A DNA stretch of 64,000 nucleotides from Perkinsus olseni (Eukaryota > Perkinsozoa > Perkinsida > Perkinsidae), in assembly GCA_013115135.1 (NCBI GenBank), contig JABANP010000182.1, positions 1-64,000 on the forward strand. The letters run 5' to 3'. The notes below the pieces were generated by a model, which searched no databases, was not told where the DNA came from, and saw nothing but the letters and a program-made list of their open reading frames with translations. This document shows, one piece after another, positions 1-10,858 of this stretch (position 1 is the first letter of the stretch; every line of letters begins with the position of its first letter). Both the position numbers and the translations under genes were made by a program.

Positions 1-3000
1 GATGACAACAACGGTAACACTGATCTACCCCCTCTTGTCCACGAGATCGACGAGAACGAATCTGGATCTGAACACCGACATCCACATGATACACTGTTGT
101 CCCATGGTGACAGTCGCTATCCCCCAGCACGTGTCAATCTATCTGCACGCGTGCACGGAGAGGGACAGATCCCAACTGGAGACATCCGCATGAACATCGC
201 GCCTGGTACTCAAGTACGGTTCCCGGCTAACATCGGACTACCCCGTCATCATGAACCGCTGAGACCTAGTAATGATCGACATTTTCACCAAGCATCGTCA
301 ATGCACCACAATCATGGCCAAGTCCCATCCGGTGGTTTTCGATCTTACGGTGATATCGTCCGAGAAGCCTACTGTGAACGCCGAACGAGTAACACCAGAG
401 CCAACCTTCATCATGGATCGTCACTCCAACCGGGAACTGTCAAATCTCCACGTGATCGACAACTACCACAACGACAACCGGTTCAACAAGAAGACTCTAA
501 GCATCGACTTCATCAATCTATCCTATCTACTATACGTAGCGATCCCAACATCCTGAACAACGACGTGTTCTTGGAGACCGTGATCAAGGATAGTGACTTG
601 GTTGAGACCATCTTCGAAGACGATCATCTGAGACTCATCTTCGTGAGCCACCCCAGTATCATGGGACGGTTCGTCCAAGATCCCAGCTTTCTCAAGCATC
701 TCGACAAGCCTGGTGGATCGCAGAGCTCCCAGCCAATCAACCCGAGTCCTACGGCTCCGATCCCACAGTCTACACCTCTGTCTACCCCCTCTATCTATGT
801 TAATCATCAACGTCCTCAACGACACCACGTCTCTAATGCTGGTATCGCTATGGGACGTCGATCCCCAGTAGAACATCATCAAGTAGAAGCCGGTAACATG
901 GTTAATGTTACAACCCTCCCATCTACTCTACCAACTGCTGGTGACTATCGTGAACAAGATGTTCAACATCATTATGATCATGGTCAACCACAGCGCAGAT
1001 CCACTACGACTAGATCAAAGACGAGGAAGCACAGCCCTCCGAGTTCTCCTTCGAGTTCATCTATCTCCGATGATGAGCGATCTAATCGTTCTAACCGGAG
1101 TAATCGTCGTTCTCGGTTTCGACGAGATCGAAGGTCAACCCCATCTTCCTCTAGATCATCATCTGCACATGGTCGAGGTCAATCGAAGCCGTACCCTAAT
1201 CTACGTTCTCTACGTGGCGTTACGTCCGGCAGATTGTATCGACCCCCCAATCTCTTCGGCGATATCGCTTACGATCGTTGTCCTGGTTGTAAGCATTCTC
1301 GGTGCCGACATGAGATCTCCCACAAGGATTTCCAGAGCGTCATCTCTACTGCTAAAGGTCTTGCTATCAAGAATCCCTATCGCGGTTCTGATGATCAACG
1401 TTCTGGTGCGGCTTGGATCGAGGAGATCCTCAAAAGGACTATCGGGCAAAGAAGCGTTGTTCGCTATACCTTTGCTCGGCTCAACACTATCTCATCTGTC
1501 TGGGATGAACTAGTTCGTGATCAACCCCCTCCTATTGGATGTTATCAAGACTATGACCGTCACTGGGACGCTCTCATCGACAAGATCAACGATCTCTATA
1601 GTGATCAAGAGACTATGATGAGACTCCAGCGCGACTTCAATCAACTACAACAAGATCCTAAGGAGACGGTTACACAGTTCATCTCGAGACTGGATGGATA
1701 TGCTAATCAGCTTTGTCTTCTCGGCATCAGCATCTTGGACGACGTCATCAAACGACGACTCTATGACGGTCTTGCTAGTGATCGCCTAAGAGATAAGATG
1801 GATCGTGACGTCGACGATGATCGTGTTGACTACTCTGAGTTCAAACGATTATTGGTCAAGTATGATCGCCGTAAGAAGACATCAGCTACATCAACCAAGA
1901 GGGATGTGGATCCTACGACTCTTCGACTCTATGGTGGACATCCTCCTGATCGACGACGAAATGCTTCTGTGCACTTCATCAGCGAGTCGGATCCTGTAGA
2001 AGACCCCTCTAATGATCTCTACGATCAACCGCAAGGCACCCACCTACCTGATGAGGAGATCCACTATGCCTTTGCGGTGAGCCGAGATCAACAATCTATC
2101 ACGTGCTATAGGTGTCTCCAAGACGGCCATCCAGCTCGTGATTGTACCCAAGAGATAGGCAAGAAGGACGATCGGTGCTCAAGATGTGGTAATCCTACCC
2201 ACACCATCGACAAGTGCAACGTCTCGGTGACTGCTTCTTGCCATCGATGTGGTCGACAAGGTCATCTCGCCTACGTCTGTCCCGATCCTCTGCCTACTGC
2301 ATCACCATCGAGTAACCGTGCGAAGGGATCTAAGGGCAAAGGCAAAGGACCTGCTAAAGGCAAGGGTAAATCGACATCGACTGCGAGTGCACAGGCTACG
2401 ACATCGTCTACGGCGCCTGACCTATCAAGTGCGCAATCTGCCGCGCCAGCCACTCCTAATGTCAAGATCTCTGGTGTCGATCCCAACGAGAACAACGATG
2501 CCCCTAGCGACTCTAGTGACGACGACAATGCCAATGGCGGTCAGTCCAACACTATCAGGGTGCATCAACTGACGACTACATCTACTACGGCGACTGAAGA
2601 AGCCCAAGATCAAGTCAAGCTGCGACCTACTAAGCCTAAGAATCACGTTGTGGATCATCAACGTCAAGACTGCCCGACGGTTAGATCAACGCCTATGTCA
2701 TGTTCATCATCAACAACATCTACTAGGTGTGACATCGTTGTCGGCGTCATCAAGATTGGACCTGAGACTAGGCCGGTTCTGTTCGATACCGGTGCTGACA
2801 TCTCACTCATCGCCATCGGCACTCTCAAGAAGATCTTCGGTGATGACTGTCCAACCTTCTCTAGGAAGACTAGATCCAACGTGAAGGTCGCCAACACTGA
2901 TAGCATGGAGATCATTGGTTTTGTCGGTATACCTATCACGAGCAAGCACATCACCATCAACGAGAGGTTTGCTGTAACCGACAATTCCTTATCGAGCCCG

Positions 3001-6000
3001 GTGATCTTAGGATGCCCCGCTCTCAAGCAGCTCCAGTGCGCTATCATCTTCACAGCTACTGGTCCTGTTGTCTTCACAGGAATCGAAGATCTGAGCTCAT
3101 CATTCCACAGCCAGATCTACAAGACCATCGCCAAGTCTGCCAAGAAGCGCAAGCCTGTGGATGTTCAAGATGCAACTACGGTGTCCATCACTCATCAGCC
3201 TATCACTCACGTGATCCGTGCCATCAACAGCACCGATGTGACGTCTACATGCTCAACGACGACATTCGACACTGCCCTGCATCTTGATCTACTCCATGGC
3301 GATATCTGGTGCGGTAAAATTGCCGATAAGGTCAACGCCAACCCCAATCTGCAGTTACCCGTCCCTGACATTATCAACAGCGATCCCTACTCGGGTACGG
3401 AACCGGCGGTTGACTTACCGGACGAAGATCATCAAGTCGTCTCTGATACCATCGATAATCTTCCACCTTGGAAAATTATCAGTCGACGATGGATCTCTGA
3501 CTATACTGCACCACTAGGACGTTGTCAACTATCGGTACCATGGCTATCTCATGATCGCCCTGTTCACAACTTCCGGATCGCGGCCCGCCGAGGAGCAGCC
3601 TCAGTTCAACGACTATCGCCTGATGAAAAGGGTCTATTTCACCAATCCCTGAAGATGTTCATCGACCGGAAGTATTGTGGTATCGTGCAAGACAACTCCA
3701 TCGGCAACTACCAGATTCCACCAACATCTGACCGATGCCAATCTGTATGGCGTGATCTACATGAGGGTACGTCTATGGCTACATCTATTGCGCCTAAGCC
3801 TATCCACTTCACGCCAAGTCACATGGTGTTCCGCAAGGATCACTGTACAACGCCATGTCGGATCGTCCTAGACTATCGAGTACTCAATCGATATTCACAT
3901 CGAGGAGGATCAACTCAACACAATCTGGTTGGCACTCTATTATCGGTCAGATCAATGGAGTTCATGATCTCTGCTGATATATCCAAGGCCTTCTGCGAGA
4001 TGTTTGCTGATCCTACTGATATCCCTTACATTGGATATACCTGTATCGGCAACTTCACTGTGCTTTGGAATCGGGTTAGCTTCGGCTCGACATGTGCTCC
4101 AGCTATGTTGGAAGCAGATCTTCATGATATATCTGATGAGATCTACAATACCACTGTCATTGCCAAGCAACTCGATCCTACCAGACCATCGACTGCGACC
4201 ATCCCTGGTCATCACCTCTCTGACGAGGATCTTGAGAAGGTTCTGCTATGCTCAACCAACGACAACCTCGACTGGATCAAGTACGGACCCCAGATCCCTC
4301 TCAACATATCAATGGTCTGGTTCGTCGATGACGTCTATGTCGGAGGAGAATCGAAGACGCATGCTATCGACTGTTATAGCTATGCCGCCCACATCTATGA
4401 GGGCCATCATAAGCTGTTTGATCCCAACAAGAACTTCACATCATGGTATGATGTTAATTGTGGTGAACATTCCGATCAACGAGAGACGTCCAAGAAGCTT
4501 CTCGGTTATCTCTTCCGACAATCAACTGGTCTCCTCCATGCTGTCTACGAGGCCGATCTCGTGCCTGCAACTGGCTCTATGACCAAGAGGAAGGCAAGCT
4601 CGTACTTACTATCATTGTACGATCCCTTAGGCCTCATCCTCGAGCAGACCATGATCGGCCGATTGATCTGGAGGAGTATCACTGAAGTTACGAAGGACTG
4701 GGATGCTACTATCACCGATGATCACCGACGCCAAGTATCTGAGTGGGTTCATCACAGCAAGACTATCTGTGATGATACAAGGTATGGCGTACCAAGATTC
4801 GTCGACATCAACAACAACGTCAACTCGGTGATCCTATCGGTCGACGCATCCATCTTGGCTTGGGGCACCGACCTGAGATGTGTATCATCACCTAACGATC
4901 GCATCATGAGCAGAGCCGGATTATTCCCCAAGAATCAGAAGAAGTGGAGCATCCCCAGGAAGGAGTTGGAATCTCTATGGCGAGGATTGAAGTGGATCAA
5001 GCTATACTCAAGATATCTACCGGTGAAGACTCATCTTGGTGAGCAACAACACCGTCTACATCCACTCCGCCCTGATCCACGGCCACAGCAGCTCTACGTT
5101 ATCACCGACTCTGAGATCAACGTGTATCGGTTGAGAAGAGTCTCTAATGATAAACGCCTACCTGTTGTGGAACGCCGAAGGTTGACGGAGATCCGACAAC
5201 TCTGTGTCGATCTCGATGCAGTCATCTACCATGTGCCATCTGGTGTCAACCCTGCTGACTCACTCACTAGGGCCAAGCCTGGCATCTACCGGTACGATGA
5301 CAAGATCGTGAACGCTATCAAGTTGGCTACGGTGATCTATGACTACAAGGATCAGGACGCCGGTATTGACCCTCCTGACGATCCTACCACCACTCTGGAT
5401 CTACCGCCTGATCAGTTCACGATCAACGCCATCATTGTCAACCCCGATGGTATCCCCCTTCCTGATCTGACTACGCTCACTAATCAGGAACAACGAGCCG
5501 AACTAGATCGTGTTATGAGCTATGCTAAACAACAGTATACCTCTGGCGATGATCGGCCCATGGACACCATCGACTTCGTCGACGCCATCAAAGCTTGTTC
5601 TCATCGATGTCAACAACTTGATGAAGATCTCCGACTTCTCAAGAAGTATCTAGAGGGCAACATCACCAACGACGATATGGGTATCAAAGCTACCTACATC
5701 TCTAGGTTGGCCACCATCTGTGAGTTAGATGAGAACGGCATCGTTCGTCGACGTCTTCAACAATCTGAGTGGAAGCACATTCACGAGGACCCCAATGGTG
5801 TTATCTTCCTAGGTGGATCTGACTACGCCAAGAAGTTGATGGCCATCCTTGCCATCATATATCACTACACCTATCTGCACAAGGCTCATCAGAAGGTCAC
5901 TGGTCAGATACAACGCCGATATAATGGCAAAGGTCTACCGACTATCGTGAAGAACACCATCGCCTCGTGCATCCCCTGCCTAAGATCTAAGGCCTATCGT

Positions 6001-7998
6001 GGTCTTAACTACGTCTCACGATCGGTGCAAGCCTTGGCTACCAGATCTATATGGCAAGTGTGTGGAGCTGATATCGTCGGACCTTATCAACGTGATGAGA
6101 CCAATGGATCTACCACAACATCTTACAAGAGGCATATCCTTGTGGTCCACGACGCTATCACCAGCTTCACCTGTGCCCGCATCTTACAAGATGCATCTTC
6201 TCAATCGGTAGCCGACGCCTTCCACTCGATCTGGTGTGAGATGGGAGCTCCATCTGTACTTGTAACTGATAAAGATCTATCCGCCTTTATCACTCGACAA
6301 GTCAAGTCCATGTTGATCGGCCACGGAGTACGACATCTGGTGCTGCCCCCTTACTCTCCACATCTATCATTCTGGGAGAGGATTCACAGGGACTTCGTCC
6401 AGATGGCGAGAAGTATCAGCAGTCAGGTGGGATCTGAGAACGACTACATCAGGTCTTATCTACTAGCTATCCGTGCCTTCAACTGTACGGCTAAGGGCTG
6501 GATCCCCTTCAGTCCAGCATCTCTACACTTCACTTATCATCAACGACTCCCCGGAGATCCAGCGGCTTCCAATGACATCGTCAACTACGACGCCTTATCG
6601 GCTGGTACCATCAACACCGATGACTTCACTTTCGCTAGATCCATGCTACCCTTCGTCAAAGAGATCCAAGACAAGGTTACATCTAGCATTGACGAGTACA
6701 TCGAGTATTGGTATCACAAGCAAGCCGAGTATCGGAAGAGGATCAACTTATCTACCGAGAAGACTTATCCCGATCCCAAGCCTTTCGACATCGTCTTCAT
6801 CACCAACTACGGTGACATCAACTGGTCTATCGGCAACAAGATGAAGTCTAGATGGGAAGGCCCTTATACCATCGCCAAGGTTCCTACATCGGCTACGGTA
6901 TTGGTGGCGCCCGAGCTTATCTTACCTAACCGTAAGATATGGGAAAAAAGCAACTCATCTACTTCACGATCTCCCCCAACATCTACTCCTGATACCAATT
7001 CCAACTCCCCTCCTGTGGACGATCACGACTACGACGAATCAAGCATCAGTACACTATTCACTGGTCAGGAGTTACAGTTGGTATCACTCAAGAACGTGGT
7101 ACATGCCAAAGCGTTCCAAGATCTTGTTCGAGATCAACATCTACGAGGACAGAGGATCTACATCGATCACAAAGGTACGATCAAGTCTATTGATTCATCA
7201 GGCGACGAGCGTCAAGACCTTCAACTAGTTCGAGAGCTAAGATCAGAAGATGCTATCAAGGAAGCTATCGACAACTGGAGACGGTCTACAGCTGCTACAT
7301 TCCCAACGTCCCCTGATCATGTCAACGATGAAGAACCCGAAGATCTACAAAGTGATCGACTTCCTCAAACACAAGACGGTGAGAGTGCATCTCAAGATGG
7401 TCAACAACATCAACAACAACAAGATGATAATGTTATCCCCCAAGATGATCAACCCTATCAAGCCCAAGACGGTAACACCATCCCCTATGACGACGAACTG
7501 GATCAAACTCAAGTCATTGACAACGACACCACAACTGATCCTATAGTACCATCAACGAGGTCCACTTCATCAAGAAGAAGACGACATCAGAGAGGAAAAG
7601 GAAAAGGTAAGGCTAAGGATCGACACGATCAAGTCCCTACAAGTATCAAGATTCCAAGACCCTTACCGACTTCGATATCTGGTTTAAGAAGACATCTCCC
7701 CCTACTAGATCGACCAATCCTTGGTGCTATATTGAAGACCTATCCCCCTGACGGAAGCGTCGTGGTATCTATCTCAAGTTCGAGACCAAATCAAGGCGCT
7801 GCTATCGTCGCATTCTCGGACGAGGATCAAGGAAGAGTCTACATCACCAAGATAGGAGACGATCACGCTAGGCTTCGTAAGTGCTATCCCACTGATCTCA
7901 TCTACATTTGTGGATCAAGTAACGTCTTAACTAGACAACTTAGATCATTGGTTAGAGAGCTACATCATTCCTTAGGGATCGACGATCCTTGGAAGTAG
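1..7998 (+). CDS. BEL/Pao-type LTR retrotransposon gag-pol polyprotein (5' end off the window)
   Basis: One frame stays open from base 1 to a stop at 7996-7998; the first in-frame ATG is at 190, but the frame is already open at the edge, so the true start is probably outside. Order seen: gag-like N-terminus; three CCHC zinc knuckles (about 2104-2145, 2176-2217, 2239-2280); aspartic protease motif DTGA at about 2785; reverse transcriptase with ADISKAF (about 3973) and FVDD (about 4321, the YXDD box); YDPLGL just after the RT (about 4618), typical of BEL/Pao; RNase H with the NPAD motif; integrase HHCC zinc finger (about 5880-5985) and catalytic D, D, E at codons 6070, 6268, 6376. A basic, Gln/Asp-rich tail follows. 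No frameshift or stop is visible, so the copy may be recent. The class call rests on motif order and the DPLG box; a 5' LTR cannot be seen. Confidence 0.93.
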   Translation, partial: DDNNGNTDLPPLVHEIDENESGSEHRHPHDTLLSHGDSRYPPARVNLSARVHGEGQIPTGDIRMNIAPGTQVRFPANIGLPRHHEPLRPSNDRHFHQASSMHHNHGQVPSGGFRSYGDIVREAYCERRTSNTRANLHHGSSLQPGTVKSPRDRQLPQRQPVQQEDSKHRLHQSILSTIRSDPNILNNDVFLETVIKDSDLVETIFEDDHLRLIFVSHPSIMGRFVQDPSFLKHLDKPGGSQSSQPINPSPTAPIPQSTPLSTPSIYVNHQRPQRHHVSNAGIAMGRRSPVEHHQVEAGNMVNVTTLPSTLPTAGDYREQDVQHHYDHGQPQRRSTTTRSKTRKHSPPSSPSSSSISDDERSNRSNRSNRRSRFRRDRRSTPSSSRSSSAHGRGQSKPYPNLRSLRGVTSGRLYRPPNLFGDIAYDRCPGCKHSRCRHEISHKDFQSVISTAKGLAIKNPYRGSDDQRSGAAWIEEILKRTIGQRSVVRYTFARLNTISSVWDELVRDQPPPIGCYQDYDRHWDALIDKINDLYSDQETMMRLQRDFNQLQQDPKETVTQFISRLDGYANQLCLLGISILDDVIKRRLYDGLASDRLRDKMDRDVDDDRVDYSEFKRLLVKYDRRKKTSATSTKRDVDPTTLRLYGGHPPDRRRNASVHFISESDPVEDPSNDLYDQPQGTHLPDEEIHYAFAVSRDQQSITCYRCLQDGHPARDCTQEIGKKDDRCSRCGNPTHTIDKCNVSVTASCHRCGRQGHLAYVCPDPLPTASPSSNRAKGSKGKGKGPAKGKGKSTSTASAQATTSSTAPDLSSAQSAAPATPNVKISGVDPNENNDAPSDSSDDDNANGGQSNTIRVHQLTTTSTTATEEAQDQVKLRPTKPKNHVVDHQRQDCPTVRSTPMSCSSSTTSTRCDIVVGVIKIGPETRPVLFDTGADISLIAIGTLKKIFGDDCPTFSRKTRSNVKVANTDSMEIIGFVGIPITSKHITINERFAVTDNSLSSPVILGCPALKQLQCAIIFTATGPVVFTGIEDLSSSFHSQIYKTIAKSAKKRKPVDVQDATTVSITHQPITHVIRAINSTDVTSTCSTTTFDTALHLDLLHGDIWCGKIADKVNANPNLQLPVPDIINSDPYSGTEPAVDLPDEDHQVVSDTIDNLPPWKIISRRWISDYTAPLGRCQLSVPWLSHDRPVHNFRIAARRGAASVQRLSPDEKGLFHQSLKMFIDRKYCGIVQDNSIGNYQIPPTSDRCQSVWRDLHEGTSMATSIAPKPIHFTPSHMVFRKDHCTTPCRIVLDYRVLNRYSHRGGSTQHNLVGTLLSVRSMEFMISADISKAFCEMFADPTDIPYIGYTCIGNFTVLWNRVSFGSTCAPAMLEADLHDISDEIYNTTVIAKQLDPTRPSTATIPGHHLSDEDLEKVLLCSTNDNLDWIKYGPQIPLNISMVWFVDDVYVGGESKTHAIDCYSYAAHIYEGHHKLFDPNKNFTSWYDVNCGEHSDQRETSKKLLGYLFRQSTGLLHAVYEADLVPATGSMTKRKASSYLLSLYDPLGLILEQTMIGRLIWRSITEVTKDWDATITDDHRRQVSEWVHHSKTICDDTRYGVPRFVDINNNVNSVILSVDASILAWGTDLRCVSSPNDRIMSRAGLFPKNQKKWSIPRKELESLWRGLKWIKLYSRYLPVKTHLGEQQHRLHPLRPDPRPQQLYVITDSEINVYRLRRVSNDKRLPVVERRRLTEIRQLCVDLDAVIYHVPSGVNPADSLTRAKPGIYRYDDKIVNAIKLATVIYDYKDQDAGIDPPDDPTTTLDLPPDQFTINAIIVNPDGIPLPDLTTLTNQEQRAELDRVMSYAKQQYTSGDDRPMDTIDFVDAIKACSHRCQQLDEDLRLLKKYLEGNITNDDMGIKATYISRLATICELDENGIVRRRLQQSEWKHIHEDPNGVIFLGGSDYAKKLMAILAIIYHYTYLHKAHQKVTGQIQRRYNGKGLPTIVKNTIASCIPCLRSKAYRGLNYVSRSVQALATRSIWQVCGADIVGPYQRDETNGSTTTSYKRHILVVHDAITSFTCARILQDASSQSVADAFHSIWCEMGAPSVLVTDKDLSAFITRQVKSMLIGHGVRHLVLPPYSPHLSFWERIHRDFVQMARSISSQVGSENDYIRSYLLAIRAFNCTAKGWIPFSPASLHFTYHQRLPGDPAASNDIVNYDALSAGTINTDDFTFARSMLPFVKEIQDKVTSSIDEYIEYWYHKQAEYRKRINLSTEKTYPDPKPFDIVFITNYGDINWSIGNKMKSRWEGPYTIAKVPTSATVLVAPELILPNRKIWEKSNSSTSRSPPTSTPDTNSNSPPVDDHDYDESSISTLFTGQELQLVSLKNVVHAKAFQDLVRDQHLRGQRIYIDHKGTIKSIDSSGDERQDLQLVRELRSEDAIKEAIDNWRRSTAATFPTSPDHVNDEEPEDLQSDRLPQTQDGESASQDGQQHQQQQDDNVIPQDDQPYQAQDGNTIPYDDELDQTQVIDNDTTTDPIVPSTRSTSSRRRRHQRGKGKGKAKDRHDQVPTSIKIPRPLPTSISGLRRHLPLLDRPILGAILKTYPPDGSVVVSISSSRPNQGAAIVAFSDEDQGRVYITKIGDDHARLRKCYPTDLIYICGSSNVLTRQLRSLVRELHHSLGIDDPWK

Positions 7999-9754
7999 TT
8001 CAATGAGATCGCTAAGTCGATAGATCTAATTAAGGTTTTGTTGTACTATCGACGCTAGATATTCGTGCACTTTAGCTATTAGCGTGATCTATATCATTGT
8101 AGTAGCATCTAGACCAAGATTGCATCATTCCCGAACGTTATGCTCTATCACTATTATTCCTATGTGTTGCTCCTTGCCATCTGTGCTTGGCGCGTTGATA
8201 TCGATCGTGCGATCTATTTTGTCCCTCTAGCCCCACGTCACAAGGGCCGATGATCGACCGCTCTTTCGCGCGTATCGTATTTATCGGCTTTATCGTGTGA
8301 GCTGACGTCTTGTAGTAACAGTCATATATTCCTTGTATCTTCCCTCGCAGCATCTATGTCCTCCGCTCTAGTGGATATCGCTGACGACACAATATCGGCT
8401 GAATGAAGATATCGCTGAGATCTTCTACAAGACCGGTCCCATCAATCTGATTCTGACGATATCCAAGTTGCTCAGTGGTATGAGAGTCTATGAGGCGATC
8501 GAGAATGGTATCTCTACGATTACCTCTTCCTTCGAGATCAGCAACGACGGCCCCCAGCAGAGTTGATCTGTTTGGTATCTTTACATCCTCATAGAGGCCA
8601 ATCTTGCAGCGAAGATCACCATCTTTCTCGTCATCAAGAGCCGAGGATTAAGGATCGAGATGAGTGAGGATCAGAGCTTCTATTTGTGTATCAATACTAT
8701 CGGTGGGTATTGCCGCGCCGCCACTGTGAACGGCGGGAAAGCGAAGCGTATCTTTTTCCTTGCATTTATTTCTATCGGCGCACTTTGTTATCGCGCGCGC
8801 CCAGTATCGTCTGATATCATACAGTTTCAGATCCTCGTTACGGATCGAAACTGCCGGGCGAAAGCCCTTTTAAGGTTGATCTCTGAGTGAGTACAATCGT
8901 TAGATTTATCTCTGACTATCGTAGTCTGACTATCGTTGTCTGACTCACGTCTGATCTGGTTATCTTTGTAGCATCGTATCGCTACATCGTATCTGCAGTA
9001 ATCGTATTGCATCTAACAGTTATATCTTGTCGCGCTGAGCTCGAGTATGGTGGGAACTAGACATTCAGACAAGTCTGGATTAGTATGTTTAGGAGATCGC
9101 GGTGAAGTCGTTCCTCAGGATCCTCGTAGGCATCCATCCGATCCATCCGGATCATCATCCGCCTTCGTATCTCCGCTACACCTAGAACATCACCCCGCTG
9201 AAGGCATCGTCTCAAGTCCTCACGGTTCTCAATCTGGTTTGCACGTATCTGCTAGTCATCCCAGCCCTCTACTCACACGCTCACAGCCACCGGGGATCGA
9301 ACCTTGGACCTTTGCTGTGGGGGTTGTTTTGAAAACGCTTTATTTGTGAGCACGTATCGAAGTAATTGTCCCTTGCCGTTCTCAGCCCTCCCAATTCCCA
9401 TCGGCCGTCCTTGAGTGGTGCATTGGACTGCATGGAGGTCCTCTCACAGGAGCCGCTGTAATTTCGTGGCGCCGCGGTCATGATAGAGTACCCTATTCCC
9501 TGTCATAAGAACTGGGGGTGTCCAACAGACTGCTGCCTCTGCGGATTTTCAGGAGCGCTTCCAGTATCGAATTCAACGTATTAAGGTCCATCACGGGCGC
9601 CCTCCTCTCGAGACTCGAGAGAGACGGCCTACCGAAAGCCCGGACGGTTTCTCCCATTCGGAATCGATTCTGGACTTTATTTTTACCCCTAGAGTTCGTC
9701 GGCTCAGAGTGGTCAAATCTTGTGGAAATCAGAGTGAGGATTGTTGCTTTTGCC
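7999..9754. other. Non-coding: probable 3' end of the BEL/Pao element, then intergenic
   Basis: No convincing gene. The first kilobase has the same GATC/TATC-rich texture as the polyprotein and probably holds its 3' untranslated region and LTR, but without the 5' copy the LTR cannot be bounded. Around 8910-8970 there are degenerate CTGACTATCGT repeats. At 9290-9303 (minus strand) is a tRNA B-box-like GGTTCGATCCCCGG. At about 9515-9590 lies one copy of a dispersed repeat that recurs near 25760-25850 and 57628-57700. Confidence 0.5.
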
Positions 9755-10744
9755 ATGGCCAGTCCCGCAGCCGTCCCCGAAGATCCTTCTTCCAGTAGCA
9801 AGTCTGCTGCTCTGACGCCTAAGGAGGTGCAGGCGAAGGTCCAGCAGCTGGAGAGGGAGCGCAGCGCTATCGTCAGCAAGATCGCCGAACTGGAGCAGGA
9901 GTCGAAGGAGCATGGGTAGTAGTGGTGGTGGTAGGAGAAGTTGGTTGAGGGAAATCTTGAGGAGCGTGGTGGTCTATGGAGGCTCGGAAATTTGGTATAA
10001 ATAGAGCGCCACGGCATACTGCTTTTCGCGGCATGCACGTCCCTTAGAGGAATACAAGCTCTCATTGACTGGCTGATAGAAGTGGTAGTACTGATGTTGT
10101 TGTTGAGGTTAGCCGTCAGACGCCGAAAACGGCTTAGTCTGATCCCGACCCACCCTTCTCATTTAAGAGGAGGACGACAGTAAAACTGCAAGATGAGGGT
10201 AGTACTGAGAGTGGTAGCAGTAGTAACCACCTTCCGATAGAGATTAGCCGTTATTGACCGACTAACTTAGTAGTGGGAGTGGGGCGTGAACGGGCGGTGG
10301 TGGTCAGGTTGGTGCTGGGAGCCTTCGATAAGGTGCCGGAGGACCGTCGCTGCTATCGATTGGTCGGAGGAGTTCTTGTGGAGCGGACGGTGAAGGACTT
10401 CCGGCCAGTCGTAGAGGACAACAAAGCCAGGGTAGGGCGGAGTCTCAGAGCTAGTTTGGTGCAGTGGTGTTAGCGGCTGCTAGTATGCTGATGGTCGTGA
10501 GTTCTATTCCCTCAGATGGAAGAGGCTCTGAAGAGTCTGAGTGATATGCTTTCTGAGAAGACAAAAACGATGGACGAGCTCATCAAAAAGTACTACCAAG
10601 AGGGTAGTCGTTTCCACCGCTATGATTTGCGCAAGGTATGGTACTACGCCGGGCCTCCCCGCCGCAGGCAACGACAAGGCAAAAAAGGAGGACAAGGTGG
10701 AAGACGCGAACTCCGCGGCTCCTTCCGCGGGAGTGCTAGTATGA
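9755..10744 (+). CDS. PFDN2: Prefoldin subunit 2
   Basis: Four exons, join(9755..9915, 10308..10431, 10516..10603, 10668..10744), phases all matching, give 149 aa. Prefoldin 2 is a beta-type subunit of the hexameric cytosolic chaperone that passes unfolded actin and tubulin to the TRiC/CCT chaperonin. Seen: an N-terminal coiled coil; the family signature CYRLVGGVLVERTVK in exon 2; a C-terminal coiled coil in exon 3; and a short tail ending SAGVLV, as in animal PFDN2. Length matches the family (about 150 aa). Introns are 392, 84 and 64 nt with donors GTAGTA, GTAGGG and GTAGTC. The next gene starts 115 nt after this stop on the same strand. A tRNA-like string at 10491-10514 is just the end of intron 2. 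Confidence 0.95.
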
Positions 10745-10858
10745 GTTGTAGTTTCAAGTGACATACTCCGTGAAGCTCCTAGTGTGTTGCGCACAGCGAA
10801 GATTCTAGCGTATCTTTGCAGTTGAGTTCATTTCCTTCTTTGTCGTCGCCCTCCCTCT

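Noticed and set aside
10491..10515. tRNA T-arm-like string (GTGAGTTCTATTCCCTCAG) before PFDN2 exon 3
   Set aside because: It is the polypyrimidine/acceptor end of intron 2; there is no cloverleaf around it.
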